From: Bacteroidaceae bacterium
Lineage (GTDB): Bacteria; Bacteroidota; Bacteroidia; Bacteroidales; Bacteroidaceae
Reading direction: 5' to 3'
Assembly (NCBI GenBank): GCA_011959205.1
Contig: BLLV01000050.1
Location: forward strand, 1-64,000
Length of the DNA stretch: 64,000 nucleotides
The position numbers and the translations under genes are program-made. Below the pieces are notes generated by a model that was not told the DNA's origin, searched no databases, and saw nothing but the letters and a program-made list of their open reading frames with translations. This document shows positions 9,345-16,933 of the stretch, piece by piece; within the stretch, counting starts at the first letter, position 1; each line of letters begins with the position of its first letter.

Positions 9345-10361
9345 TTATAAATTCACTTTCGTTATCGTCTTCAACATTTTATCTCTCATACAACCTTCAA
9401 CTTTCCACCCTAACGCTTCTAATTTTTTAGTGGAAAATACAGATTTATTGACCATATTATAACCTTTCTTTTCAAAATCATCAGGACACTTCATAATAAC
9501 TTTCCGTCCAACTAACCCGGCTATTAATTCTGCCAATTGACGAATTGTAATATTACTATCCTCATCTGCTATATTATAGACCTCTCCATTTTCTCCTTTA
9601 AGTAAAACATGAAGCAGTCCAGACACGCAATCTACCACATAACACCAAGATCTAAATTGTTCTCCGGTACTTTTCATAACAACATCTTCTCCTTGAAGTA
9701 CATTACGAATAAATTGAGCATAGACACGGTTATCTGATTCTGTAAATTCTGGTCCGTAAACATGGCAAGGACGTGCAATGACGACATCTACGTTATATTC
9801 CACGCCATAAGAAATACACAAGGTCTCTGCTGCTCTTTTACTTGAAGGATAACATGAACGAGGCGAAGCACAATCAACATACCCACTATATTCTTCAGTA
9901 AACACTCTTCCATCTCCTTCACCATATACTTCCCCTGAAGAAATATAAAGCAACCGTTTCATACCGTGCTGTATTCCATAACTCATTAAATTGTCCACTC
10001 CATTAATATTGCCCTTCATGACTTCTACCGGATGTTTTCCAAATTCTGCAGGACAAGCACCGCTAGCAGCATGAATAATATACTGAAAATCTACATCGCA
10101 CACCAAAGGTTGCATTACATCATATTTGAAAAAATGGAAAGTTTTATCATTGACATATCTTAAAAAACGATTCTTTGCTCTCTCTTCATTTCTTCCAGAC
10201 GCATACACATTATAATCCTTATTCTCATGCGCCATCAATACATCCACAAGACAACCACCGATTAAACCTGTTGCTCCTGTTACTAAAACATTACAGCCAC
10301 TCAATTTGTCCCATGGTAACAAAAGAGTTGCAACTTTCTTAATATCATCCTGATATGCCAT
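9345..10361 (-). CDS. NAD-dependent epimerase/dehydratase (extended SDR), partner of the cytidylyltransferase
   Basis: A 338-residue extended SDR. The Rossmann motif GATGLIGG is near residues 30-37, later than usual because of an N-terminal extension of about 25 residues. The active-site section has LYISSGEVYGEG and CYPSSKRAAE (Tyr-x3-Lys). The fold and the SSGEVYG stretch resemble UDP-glucuronate decarboxylase/dTDP-glucose dehydratase relatives. The gene lies 7 bp downstream of the IspD-like gene and 72 bp upstream of LicD; the context suggests it reduces or modifies the sugar/polyol that is activated with CTP. Substrate unknown. Confidence 0.82.
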   Translation of the reverse strand: MAYQDDIKKVATLLLPWDKLSGCNVLVTGATGLIGGCLVDVLMAHENKDYNVYASGRNEERAKNRFLRYVNDKTFHFFKYDVMQPLVCDVDFQYIIHAASGACPAEFGKHPVEVMKGNINGVDNLMSYGIQHGMKRLLYISSGEVYGEGDGRVFTEEYSGYVDCASPRSCYPSSKRAAETLCISYGVEYNVDVVIARPCHVYGPEFTESDNRVYAQFIRNVLQGEDVVMKSTGEQFRSWCYVVDCVSGLLHVLLKGENGEVYNIADEDSNITIRQLAELIAGLVGRKVIMKCPDDFEKKGYNMVNKSVFSTKKLEALGWKVEGCMRDKMLKTITKVNL

Positions 10362-10368
10362 ATCGCTT

Positions 10369-11088
10369 TTATTTCAACCATTCATCTTTACTAGTATGCA
10401 TCAAAGCCTTTAAAATTTCCAGATCCTCTACAGTTGTAATCTTTATATTTTTCTCCGAGCCTGGCACAATATGCATTTCAATATTCTCATTAAGTTCAGC
10501 TAACAATGTACAAGAAGCTACAGAATTTACAATACCTTTTTTACAGGCTGATTCATGAGCTCTAATGATATTTTTCAATCGAAATGTTTGTGGAGTTTGG
10601 GTACGAATAAGAGTATCACGTGGAATACTTGCAGTCGAAGTAAAACCATCCCCACTTTCCAATATAGCTTCCCGGCATTGGATTCCTGTTATAGCATAAC
10701 CATAAGCCTTACAAATTGCAATATTGGAAGAAATTATCTCTTGACTAAGTAATGGACGAACACCATCATGAATAAGTACAAGATCTTCATCATCACATCC
10801 CTTTTCTTTTAAACCATAAATGCCATTATGAATACTTTCCATACTAGAATCGCCTCCTGGAAATATCCATCTTAGTTTATCAATCATAAATTGATTGGCA
10901 TATGATTGCAAAACAGTTTCCCATCCTTTTAAGCATACTACCGCTATTGCTGAAATATCAGGATGCTGTTGAAAGCATTGCATCGTTCGAATGATAATAG
11001 GAGCTCCATCAACATGCATAAATTGTTTAGGAATATCTTGCCCCATACGGTTACCAGAACCACCTGCTATTAATAATGCTATATTCAT
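10369..11088 (-). CDS. IspD/TarI-like cytidylyltransferase
   Basis: A 239-residue nucleotidyltransferase with the IspD-family signature: ALLIAGGSGNRMGQDIPKQF at residues 4-23 (CTP-binding Gly-rich loop with Arg and Lys), VLIHDGVRPLLS near residue 107, and TQTPQTFRL near residue 165. IspD makes CDP-methylerythritol, but capsule-locus members such as TarI/Bcs1 make CDP-ribitol. Its place at the head of the capsule gene series, next to an SDR and a LicD gene, favours a polyol/sugar-phosphate cytidylyltransferase rather than the isoprenoid enzyme. Which polyol cannot be read from the sequence. Confidence 0.83.
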   Translation of the reverse strand: MNIALLIAGGSGNRMGQDIPKQFMHVDGAPIIIRTMQCFQQHPDISAIAVVCLKGWETVLQSYANQFMIDKLRWIFPGGDSSMESIHNGIYGLKEKGCDDEDLVLIHDGVRPLLSQEIISSNIAICKAYGYAITGIQCREAILESGDGFTSTASIPRDTLIRTQTPQTFRLKNIIRAHESACKKGIVNSVASCTLLAELNENIEMHIVPGSEKNIKITTVEDLEILKALMHTSKDEWLK

Positions 11089-11598
11089 AGATTCTTCGTT
11101 TTTTTAATTAATATGATGCAGTAAATGTTTAATAATTTCCATTTAAGCTGAGAATAAACACTCTATTTAGGACATACACTTTAACTAAGGCACTAAACAG
11201 TGTGCTCAACTGAGTTATGTTATAAGTATCCAATTTTGACATATCATACATAAAAAACTCTTTTCGAGTTTACCGCTTAGATAAATCAAAAACTGAGATT
11301 GATTTTTAAATATTGTCAGTATAGACTCCGACCATCATTGGGACTGGTTCTCATAATCCCTGCGACCGTTTACAACTTCACGAAAGAAATTCTTAAATAT
11401 TCCAAAGTTGGCAAACCGTTCATACGACGGAGCACTACCAACATGGACAGGCCGCGGAACCGAAAAGCCTTCATCTCACGGTAATAAGGAATATTCAACA
11501 AAATGATTGAATGCCAGATGAATCGAGAAATAACCCTCACGATTTGTGCCGCCTGACAGTTTGCAACGGGCTTACCACGCTTCTTTAGTATAGCCGCT
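11089..11598. other. 510-bp non-coding stretch between the UpxY-like gene and the first biosynthetic gene
   Basis: No convincing gene is present. A minus-strand open frame of 81 codons (11370-11615) starts only at TTG, overlaps the end of the UpxY-like gene and has no family resemblance I recognise. UpxZ, which often follows UpxY in Bacteroides capsule loci, is not seen. A short hairpin (AAACTC-ttttc-GAGTTT) lies at 11255-11271. The stretch could serve as an untranslated leader on which the UpxY-like protein acts, or as remains of a lost gene; neither is shown directly. Confidence 0.5.
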
Positions 11599-12432
11599 TT
11601 ATTCCACCTTTTCAAACGGAAAAGCCTGAAGATAATTAATAGCCACCGTCATATTACCAAAAGCAAACACCAGCTTTGTATTCCGATGCAGACGCATGAT
11701 GCACCCCTCCTTTCCTTGAAAGACACCACCCGTAATACGTATCTTCTGCTTTTTCTGAATATACTCTTCAAGAGGCTTATCCATCAGTTCAATGTTATAA
11801 GGCATGGATTCATACAGATAAATAAATTCTTCCATCTGTCTATGGGGAATAACAGCCACGCTATAGGAATTGCGGTCTTTTGCAAGATACTGCCGGGGAA
11901 ACAGATGGGCAAGGATGAGATTCAACTCATCCAACGGGGCGCATACAAACAGATAACCATCACCCGTGATTTCCTTTTCGTCCGTCAAAGCGTTCAACTT
12001 CTGTACAGAGCCTGTCGCGAAAGCCTCCTTTACGGCAAAAGCGGACTCCCGACGAGCCGCATACTCTTCCTTGCTATAAGGACACCGTTCAAAACGTCTT
12101 TTATGATCGGCAGAGGTATATGAAAACACTTTGAAGCAGAAATATCTTTCTTCCTTTATGCCAGACCAGGTATTCATCATCACAGCCCTCCTGCCGGTAA
12201 AGATTTCGATATAGCGTTTCAACTCTTTGTTGCGCAGGAACATATAATACCACTTGTGGTCAGGATATTCTTTTTCTTCCCCCGTCTGTGACGTGGTTAT
12301 CAGATCTGACCCCTGGTCTGGGCAGGAAGCGATTGAACTGCATGGCAGTAACCTAGGCGCTTTACCCGTTATGTTTTGATTCTGCGGAAAGGAGTATTCA
12401 GTATCCAAATCCGCATCATTACAGATTTGCAT
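11599..12432 (-). CDS. UpxY-like NusG-family transcription antiterminator of the capsule operon
   Basis: About 277 residues from the ATG at 12432. After a non-conserved N-terminus of about 60 residues, WYYMFLRNKELKRYIEIF resembles the start of a NusG N-terminal domain, and the C-terminus has a KOW-like section, KIRITGGVFQGKEGCIMRL. This layout and its position as first gene of a capsule operon match UpxY proteins, which prevent premature termination in the leader of their own operon. It is longer and more divergent than a typical UpxY (about 170-180 residues), with an inserted central part. It lies just beside the inverted-repeat region 12495-12694, where its promoter should be. Confidence 0.7.
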   Translation of the reverse strand: MQICNDADLDTEYSFPQNQNITGKAPRLLPCSSIASCPDQGSDLITTSQTGEEKEYPDHKWYYMFLRNKELKRYIEIFTGRRAVMMNTWSGIKEERYFCFKVFSYTSADHKRRFERCPYSKEEYAARRESAFAVKEAFATGSVQKLNALTDEKEITGDGYLFVCAPLDELNLILAHLFPRQYLAKDRNSYSVAVIPHRQMEEFIYLYESMPYNIELMDKPLEEYIQKKQKIRITGGVFQGKEGCIMRLHRNTKLVFAFGNMTVAINYLQAFPFEKVE

Positions 12433-12494
12433 CAAAACATAAATTATTTATCATTTGTACTTCTAAAATGAAGGCTTGTTGAAGCTTCATTTTT

Positions 12495-12519
12495 GGGATT
12501 CTCTTAGTAAGAGAACCCC
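12495..12519 (+). repeat. Inverted repeat left arm (IRL) of the putative invertible promoter
   Basis: This 25-bp sequence is the reverse complement of 12670-12694 with one mismatch (24/25). It is itself nearly palindromic: gggattctctta, central g, taagagaacccc. Only the central base (g here, c in the other arm) and one mismatch give it direction. It lies 62 bp upstream of the start codon of the UpxY-like gene. Confidence 0.85.
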
Positions 12520-12652
12520 AAACTTATTTAAAACATTGATAATGTGTAAAATATAAACTATCATGTATTGTCTCTTGCAAACAAATTCCATTTTGTTATT
12601 TATTAAAAGATTTTTAAGCGGCAAAAAATTTCCGTTTCTTGGGAATTATAGC

Positions 12653-12660
12653 TACTTTTG
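12653..12660 (+). promoter_or_regulatory. Bacteroides -7 promoter element inside the invertible segment
   Basis: TACTTTTG fits the TAnnTTTG consensus. It ends 10 bp before the right repeat arm, so a transcript would begin at about 12667 and carry the palindromic arm at its 5' end. In this orientation it reads away from the capsule genes; after inversion it would read into the UpxY-like gene. Confidence 0.55.
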
Positions 12661-12669
12661 CAACAAAAT

Positions 12670-12694
12670 GGGGTTCTCTTACTAAGAGAACCCC
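12670..12694 (+). repeat. Inverted repeat right arm (IRR) of the putative invertible promoter
   Basis: A perfect 25-base palindrome apart from its central base: ggggttctctta, c, taagagaacccc. It is inverted relative to 12495-12519 with 24/25 matches and is followed by attttttat. The T-rich tail makes it look like a rho-independent terminator for plus-strand transcripts, a possible second function. Confidence 0.85.
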
Positions 12695-12995
12695 ATTTTT
12701 TATAAAACGAATCATGCTATCAAACAGCTGATTTTCAGATTTATCACACTTGTTCATGATAAAAAATAAATTATCCCAAATTAGATATCACACGAAGTCA
12801 CACAGTTTTTCCTAATGGCACAATCCTTTAGATCAGCATTCTGCATATTTTTATATCTCCCCATAGAAAAATCATTCAATTTTATATCTATTCCTACCTA
12901 CACAAAACATATTTTTGAATGCACTCTTTATATGGACAAAATTCCATATTGTAGAATTTTATCACTGAAAAAAATTACAATTCAAAATAATTCCC

Positions 12996-13003
12996 TACTT
13001 TTG
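12996..13003 (+). promoter_or_regulatory. Predicted higBA -7 promoter element
   Basis: TACTTTTG matches TAnnTTTG and ends 17 bp before the toxin ATG at 13021. No clear -33 TTTG is seen upstream. The pair therefore may have its own promoter in addition to any read-through from the switch at 12653. Confidence 0.5.
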
Positions 13004-13020
13004 TATTAAATAAAAGATAT

Positions 13021-13320
13021 ATGAGAATTGTATCACATAAAAAACTAAAAGAGTTCTATGAAACGAAAGGATATGAAGATTCGCGCATAGCCTTAGAACG
13101 TTGGTATGATATTGCAGAAAAAGCCGGATGGAAAAATCTATCTGAAATAAAAGTTGATTTTCCAGCTACTGATTATGTAGGCAACCAACATTATGTATTC
13201 AATATCAAAGGTAATAACTATCGGTTAATAGTAGTTGTAAAGTTTACAATGGGATATATCTTTATTCGCAAAGTCTGTCCTCATAAGGAATATGATAAAA
13301 TTGACTGTTCAACCATTTAA
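13021..13320 (+). CDS. higB: HigB-type toxin (mRNA interferase)
   Basis: A 99-residue small basic protein: MRIVSHKKLKEFYE at the start, a central WKNLSEIKVDFPATDYVGN, then hydrophobic strands (YRLIVVVKF) and IFIRKVCPHKEYDKID at the end. This matches the HigB_toxin family (RelE-like fold, ribosome-dependent mRNA cleavage), where the C-terminal F(I/V)R-x2-H-x-EYD-x-ID pattern is characteristic. It is 10 bp upstream of an HTH antitoxin gene, the toxin-first order of higBA. Both lie between the putative capsule promoter switch and the recombinase gene. Confidence 0.85.
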   Translation: MRIVSHKKLKEFYETKGYEDSRIALERWYDIAEKAGWKNLSEIKVDFPATDYVGNQHYVFNIKGNNYRLIVVVKFTMGYIFIRKVCPHKEYDKIDCSTI

Positions 13321-13330
13321 GGTATAGTAT

Positions 13331-13693
13331 ATGAGTAAAGTAACAAAAGAACAATATAAATTTGCTTTGGCAAGAGTGGAAGCACTTTTACCATTAGTCG
13401 ATGACAATACTCCTGCAAATGATAATAACTCGGTAGAACTCTCTGTCATGTCTGATATAGTGATAGCATACGAAAAAGAACATTATCCGATAGAGAAACC
13501 TACCACTGCAGAATTGATAGAGTTATATCTTGAAGAAAAAGGAATGACACAAAAGCAACTTGCCGCTGAAATTGGAATAAGTCCTTCACGGGTGAACGAT
13601 TATATAGCAGGGCGGTCAGAACCAACATTAAAAATTGCAAGATTACTTTGCCGAATATTGAATATTCCCCCAGCTCTTATGTTAGGATTTTAG
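13331..13693 (+). CDS. higA: HigA-type antitoxin, XRE-family HTH
   Basis: A 120-residue protein with an acidic N-terminal half and a C-terminal helix-turn-helix: MTQKQLAAEIGISPSRVNDY at about residues 75-94, followed by IAGRSEPTLKIARLL. This is the HigA pattern in which the antitoxin neutralises the adjacent HigB toxin and represses the operon by binding its promoter. The gene starts 10 bp after higB. A 12-bp perfect hairpin at 13739-13768 follows. Confidence 0.87.
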   Translation: MSKVTKEQYKFALARVEALLPLVDDNTPANDNNSVELSVMSDIVIAYEKEHYPIEKPTTAELIELYLEEKGMTQKQLAAEIGISPSRVNDYIAGRSEPTLKIARLLCRILNIPPALMLGF

Positions 13694-13738
13694 AAATACT
13701 TCTCCGAAAATGATCTGATTTTATCCAAGCCAATAGGG

Positions 13739-13768
13739 CATTCAGGCTGTCATCATACAGCCTGAATG
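13739..13768. terminator. Hairpin between convergent higA and the recombinase gene
   Basis: CATTCAGGCTGT at 13739-13750 pairs perfectly with ACAGCCTGAATG at 13757-13768, with a 6-base loop. It sits between genes that converge, so it probably serves both, although no long T-tract follows on either strand. Confidence 0.6.
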
Positions 13769-13778
13769 ATTACTTCCC

Positions 13779-14981
13779 CTACAACCCACTTAAAATAATC
13801 TGATTGGCCCTGTCTATCTCTGAAGTAGAAATGGATGCCAAATAAATATGAGTGGTCTTTTCATTGTCGTGCCCCAACCCTTCGCGAATGATGTCTGTAG
13901 ATACTTTCCTGTCCTGTGCAATGCTGGCCCAACTGTGACGTGCCACATAGAAAGTCAACGGAGCCTTCAATTCCAGCCGCAAGCCTATTTTATTCAAGCC
14001 TCGCCCTATCTGCTTGGCTCTCACCTTATATTGCTTGCGGTCAGTTATGTCACAATATCGCAAGATAGGCAGCAGGTACTCGGAGCTATCATCCTTGTAT
14101 CTATCTACAATCTCCTGCATCAACTCCTCCCACAGAATAGTCAACTTCTGCCCGGTTTTTTTCCGACTGTATGTCAGGATTCCATTCTGCAGATTGCTCT
14201 TCTTCAAGTGTGCCATATCAATAAACGACATCCCCCGAGTATAGAAACTGAAAAGAAAAATATCTTTTGCCAGCTCAAGTTGGGGTTCTAATGTTAAATC
14301 GAGTTCTTTTATCGCCTTGATTGTGTCAAAGGGAACGGCTCGTTTAACAGTCTTGTCCACACCGGTATAGACACGCTTGAAAGGTTTCTTATCGGTGGTA
14401 TACCCCTCTTCTACAGCCAGATTATACACCGTGCGCCAAATTCTCATATAATAGGAGGTACTGTTCTTCACCAAGCCTTTCTCTTTCAGGTAAACCTCAT
14501 ACATCTCCATCAGTTCGGAATCAAAGGATTCAAAACTCAGGTCTTCATTATTTCTGAATTGGATAAAGCTGTTCATGGTTGAGGTGTAGCCTTCTGCCGT
14601 CCTTCCCCTTTTCTGTCGCTCCAATTTATCGATGCAACGGTGCATGAAATGAAACACGCTTTCTACAGGAGGTATTTCCCGGAAAGAAGCCACGATGTCA
14701 TCAATGGTATATTCCACACCTGTTCGTTCCCGCTCATTGATAATATCTTTCAATCGTGTCATCTCCCAATTCGTCTGGTCCCGTATCAACAGAAGATGCG
14801 CTCTGCGTTCAGACTGTGTTGGAATAAGCAGGCTGCCGGTGAAATCGTTCCACTCGGAGGGCATGATCTGATAAGAAGTCCTGATAAGCCGCGTCAGTCT
14901 GTGATGAATAATCTGATAACTCAAGATACCCGTTTTTCCTTTTACGCTCGATGGGCGGAATTTTAATTTAATGGATGCCAT
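13779..14981 (-). CDS. Tyrosine site-specific recombinase (phage-integrase family), likely promoter invertase
   Basis: A 400-residue Bacteroides-type tyrosine recombinase with an N-terminal arm domain, a SAM-like core-binding domain (about 110-200) and a C-terminal catalytic domain. Visible active-site residues: Arg in YTRGMSFIDM, Lys in SRKKTGQK, Arg-His in YVARHSWAS, His in GLGHDNEKTT and the nucleophile Tyr in HIYLAS. The first His of box II is replaced by Tyr, which is common in this subfamily. Such genes beside capsule loci often invert the local promoter; the inverted repeats at 12495 and 12670 are the obvious substrate (inference). No other phage or conjugative gene is nearby, so a prophage integrase is unlikely. 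Confidence 0.88.
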   Translation of the reverse strand: MASIKLKFRPSSVKGKTGILSYQIIHHRLTRLIRTSYQIMPSEWNDFTGSLLIPTQSERRAHLLLIRDQTNWEMTRLKDIINERERTGVEYTIDDIVASFREIPPVESVFHFMHRCIDKLERQKRGRTAEGYTSTMNSFIQFRNNEDLSFESFDSELMEMYEVYLKEKGLVKNSTSYYMRIWRTVYNLAVEEGYTTDKKPFKRVYTGVDKTVKRAVPFDTIKAIKELDLTLEPQLELAKDIFLFSFYTRGMSFIDMAHLKKSNLQNGILTYSRKKTGQKLTILWEELMQEIVDRYKDDSSEYLLPILRYCDITDRKQYKVRAKQIGRGLNKIGLRLELKAPLTFYVARHSWASIAQDRKVSTDIIREGLGHDNEKTTHIYLASISTSEIDRANQIILSGL

Positions 14982-15060
14982 ATTTTCTATATTGTGATTT
15001 TATTATTCAAAACGAATATAGCAATATGGCATCAGGCACCTCGTTGCACCTCCGGTTATT

Positions 15061-16926
15061 CTATCCTTCTATCTCGCTCAATTCCAACCAACGCATGGTC
15101 TTTTCATCTATCAAATCATTCAGTTCCGGCAATCGTTTGGATTTCTGCGTCAGTTCTTCCACTCCCAGCGTACCGCTGCAAAGGGCGGCTTCGATATCGG
15201 ACTTCTCCTGCTCCAGCCCGGCTATTTCTTGTTCCAACTGCTCGAACTCTTTCTTTTCCTTGAAGGACATCTTCCGCTTGTCGTTCAGGCGCACGCGGGC
15301 GGTCTTTTCCTCCTTCGGCTTCTCCGCCTCTTTGTCGTGCTGCTCTTTCGCCTCGCGCCAGTCACGGTAATTGGAGTAGTTACCCGGAAAGTCACGAATG
15401 TCTCCCTGTCCCTTGAATACCAGCAGGTGGTCTACCACCTTGTCCATGAAATAGCGGTCGTGGCTTACTACGATGACACAGCCCTTGAAGTTCTGCAAGT
15501 ATTCTTCCAATACCTGGAGGGTGATGATATCGAGATCGTTGGTAGGCTCATCCAGCACCAGGAAGTTGGGATTACGCATCAGTACCGTACACAGGTACAG
15601 GCGGCGGCGTTCCCCCCCACTTAGTTTATAGACATAGCTGTGTTGTGTTTCGGGGGTGAACAGAAAATGTTGCAGGAACTGGGAGGCGGTCAGTTTCTTG
15701 CCATTTCCCAACTCGATGACTTCGGCAATATCCTGCACCACGTCGATGACCTTCATTTGTTCGTCAAACTTCAGGCCGTCCTGAGAGTAGTAGCCGAAAC
15801 GGACTGTCTCGCCGATATCCAGTGTTCCACTGTCCGGCTTCTGTTCGCCCATCAGTATTTTAATGAATGTGGACTTTCCTGTACCATTGTTTCCCACGAT
15901 ACCCATCTTTTCATAACGGGCAAAAATATACGAGAAATCTTCCAGAATCTTCAAATCACCGAAACGCTTGTACAGATGATCCGCCTCGAATATCTTGGAG
16001 CCGATGTAGGAGGCTTTCATATCCAGTTTCACATTGCCATCGTTGAAACGCTGCTTCGCCACTTTCTCCAGCTCGTAGAAAGCTTCTTCCCGATAACGCG
16101 CTTTATGTCCGCGTGCCTGAGGCATACGGCGCATCCACTCCAGCTCGGTGCGGTACAGGTTATTGGCACGGGCTATTTCGGCATTGGTCGCCTCGATACG
16201 CTCCTGCCTCTTTTCCAAGTAATAGCTGTAGTTCCCTTTGTATGAATAAACCTGCTGATTGTCTATCTCGATAATTTCAGAGCAGACGCGGTCCAGGAAA
16301 TAACGGTCGTGCGTCACCATGAGCAGACTGATATTCCCCCGGCCGAGATACCCCTCCAGCCACTCGGTCATATCCAGATCAAGATGGTTGGTAGGCTCGT
16401 CCAGAATCAGGAAATCGGGCTCGGTTATCAGCACATTCGCCAGAGCGACCCGTTTCAACTGGCCTCCGGAAAGATGCTTGATCTGCTGGTTGAAGTCACG
16501 GATTTTTAACTGCGAAAGGATTTGTTTCGCCTTCCGTTCATAATCCCATGCCTTTTCGTGCTCCATCCGTGCCAACAGGTCTTCCAGTCCCGGATTGCCT
16601 TCGGTTTCCATGCAGCTTTCATATTCTTTGATGAGTTCCACCGTGCTGTTTCCGTGATAGAAACAGGCTTCGAGCACGGTCAGTTCTTCGGGATAATGGG
16701 GATCTTGCTCCAAATAGCCCACACGCAGATCACGGCGAAAGACGATGCTTCCTTCGTCATATCCTTCCTTACCGGCTATGATATTAAGTAAGGTAGTCTT
16801 GCCTGTACCGTTCTTTGCTATCAGGCCGATGCGTTGCCCTTCGGCCACTCCAAATGAAATCTTCCGGAACAAAACCAAGTCACCGAATGATTTGGTAAGC
16901 CCGTCTACTTGCATATATGGGGTCAT
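15061..16926 (-). CDS. ABC-F family ATPase (Uup-like)
   Basis: A 621-residue cytosolic protein with two ABC cassettes and no membrane segment. First cassette: Walker A KNGTGKTTLL near residue 38, signature LSGGQLKRVALA, Walker B FLILDEPTNHLDL. Second: GNNGTGKSTFIK near 349, LSGGERRRLYL, FLVLDEPTNDLDI. The linker between the cassettes and a charged coiled-coil C-terminus (about 535-621) fit the Uup/EttA branch. ABC-F proteins act on ribosomes; Uup-like members have been linked to translation factors and to precise excision of transposons. The specific role here is not determined. It lies 7 bp upstream of nothing else on its 3' side; the DUF3805-like gene is directly upstream. Confidence 0.92.
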   Translation of the reverse strand: MTPYMQVDGLTKSFGDLVLFRKISFGVAEGQRIGLIAKNGTGKTTLLNIIAGKEGYDEGSIVFRRDLRVGYLEQDPHYPEELTVLEACFYHGNSTVELIKEYESCMETEGNPGLEDLLARMEHEKAWDYERKAKQILSQLKIRDFNQQIKHLSGGQLKRVALANVLITEPDFLILDEPTNHLDLDMTEWLEGYLGRGNISLLMVTHDRYFLDRVCSEIIEIDNQQVYSYKGNYSYYLEKRQERIEATNAEIARANNLYRTELEWMRRMPQARGHKARYREEAFYELEKVAKQRFNDGNVKLDMKASYIGSKIFEADHLYKRFGDLKILEDFSYIFARYEKMGIVGNNGTGKSTFIKILMGEQKPDSGTLDIGETVRFGYYSQDGLKFDEQMKVIDVVQDIAEVIELGNGKKLTASQFLQHFLFTPETQHSYVYKLSGGERRRLYLCTVLMRNPNFLVLDEPTNDLDIITLQVLEEYLQNFKGCVIVVSHDRYFMDKVVDHLLVFKGQGDIRDFPGNYSNYRDWREAKEQHDKEAEKPKEEKTARVRLNDKRKMSFKEKKEFEQLEQEIAGLEQEKSDIEAALCSGTLGVEELTQKSKRLPELNDLIDEKTMRWLELSEIEG

Positions 16927-16933
16927 TGTCTGT

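Larger units (their letters stand above)
12495..12694. promoter_or_regulatory. Putative phase-variable (invertible) capsule promoter segment
   Basis: The two 25-bp inverted repeats enclose 150 bp of AT-rich, gene-free DNA. In the present orientation the best Bacteroides -7 match inside it, TACTTTTG at 12653-12660, points right, away from the capsule operon and towards higBA; its -33 element is weak (TTTC at about 12629). On the opposite strand a TAAGTTTG match (12526-12519) overlaps the left arm but lacks a -33. Invertible promoters next to a tyrosine recombinase and an upxY gene are a known control of Bacteroides capsules. The recombinase here is at 13779-14981. Inversion itself cannot be shown from one sequence. 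Confidence 0.72.

Noticed and set aside
10369..11088. Housekeeping IspD of the isoprenoid pathway
   Set aside because: Its position inside the capsule operon beside SDR and LicD genes favours a polysaccharide role; absence of another ispD in the genome would reopen this.
11370..11615. An 81-codon minus-strand frame between the UpxY-like gene and the IspD-like gene
   Set aside because: It only starts at TTG, overlaps the preceding gene and matches nothing I know; UpxZ was considered but the sequence does not resemble it.
12495..12694. Two palindromes read simply as two rho-independent terminators
   Set aside because: Only the right one has a T-tract, and the 24/25 identity between the arms including direction at the central base is better explained by a recombination site pair; a terminator side role remains possible.
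13779..14981. Integrase of a prophage or conjugative element
   Set aside because: No phage, relaxase, excisionase or attachment-site tRNA lies nearby, and it neighbours a capsule promoter with inverted repeats.
15640..16245. A 201-codon plus-strand open frame opposite the ABC-F gene
   Set aside because: It runs antisense to conserved ABC motifs and shows no recognisable domain.
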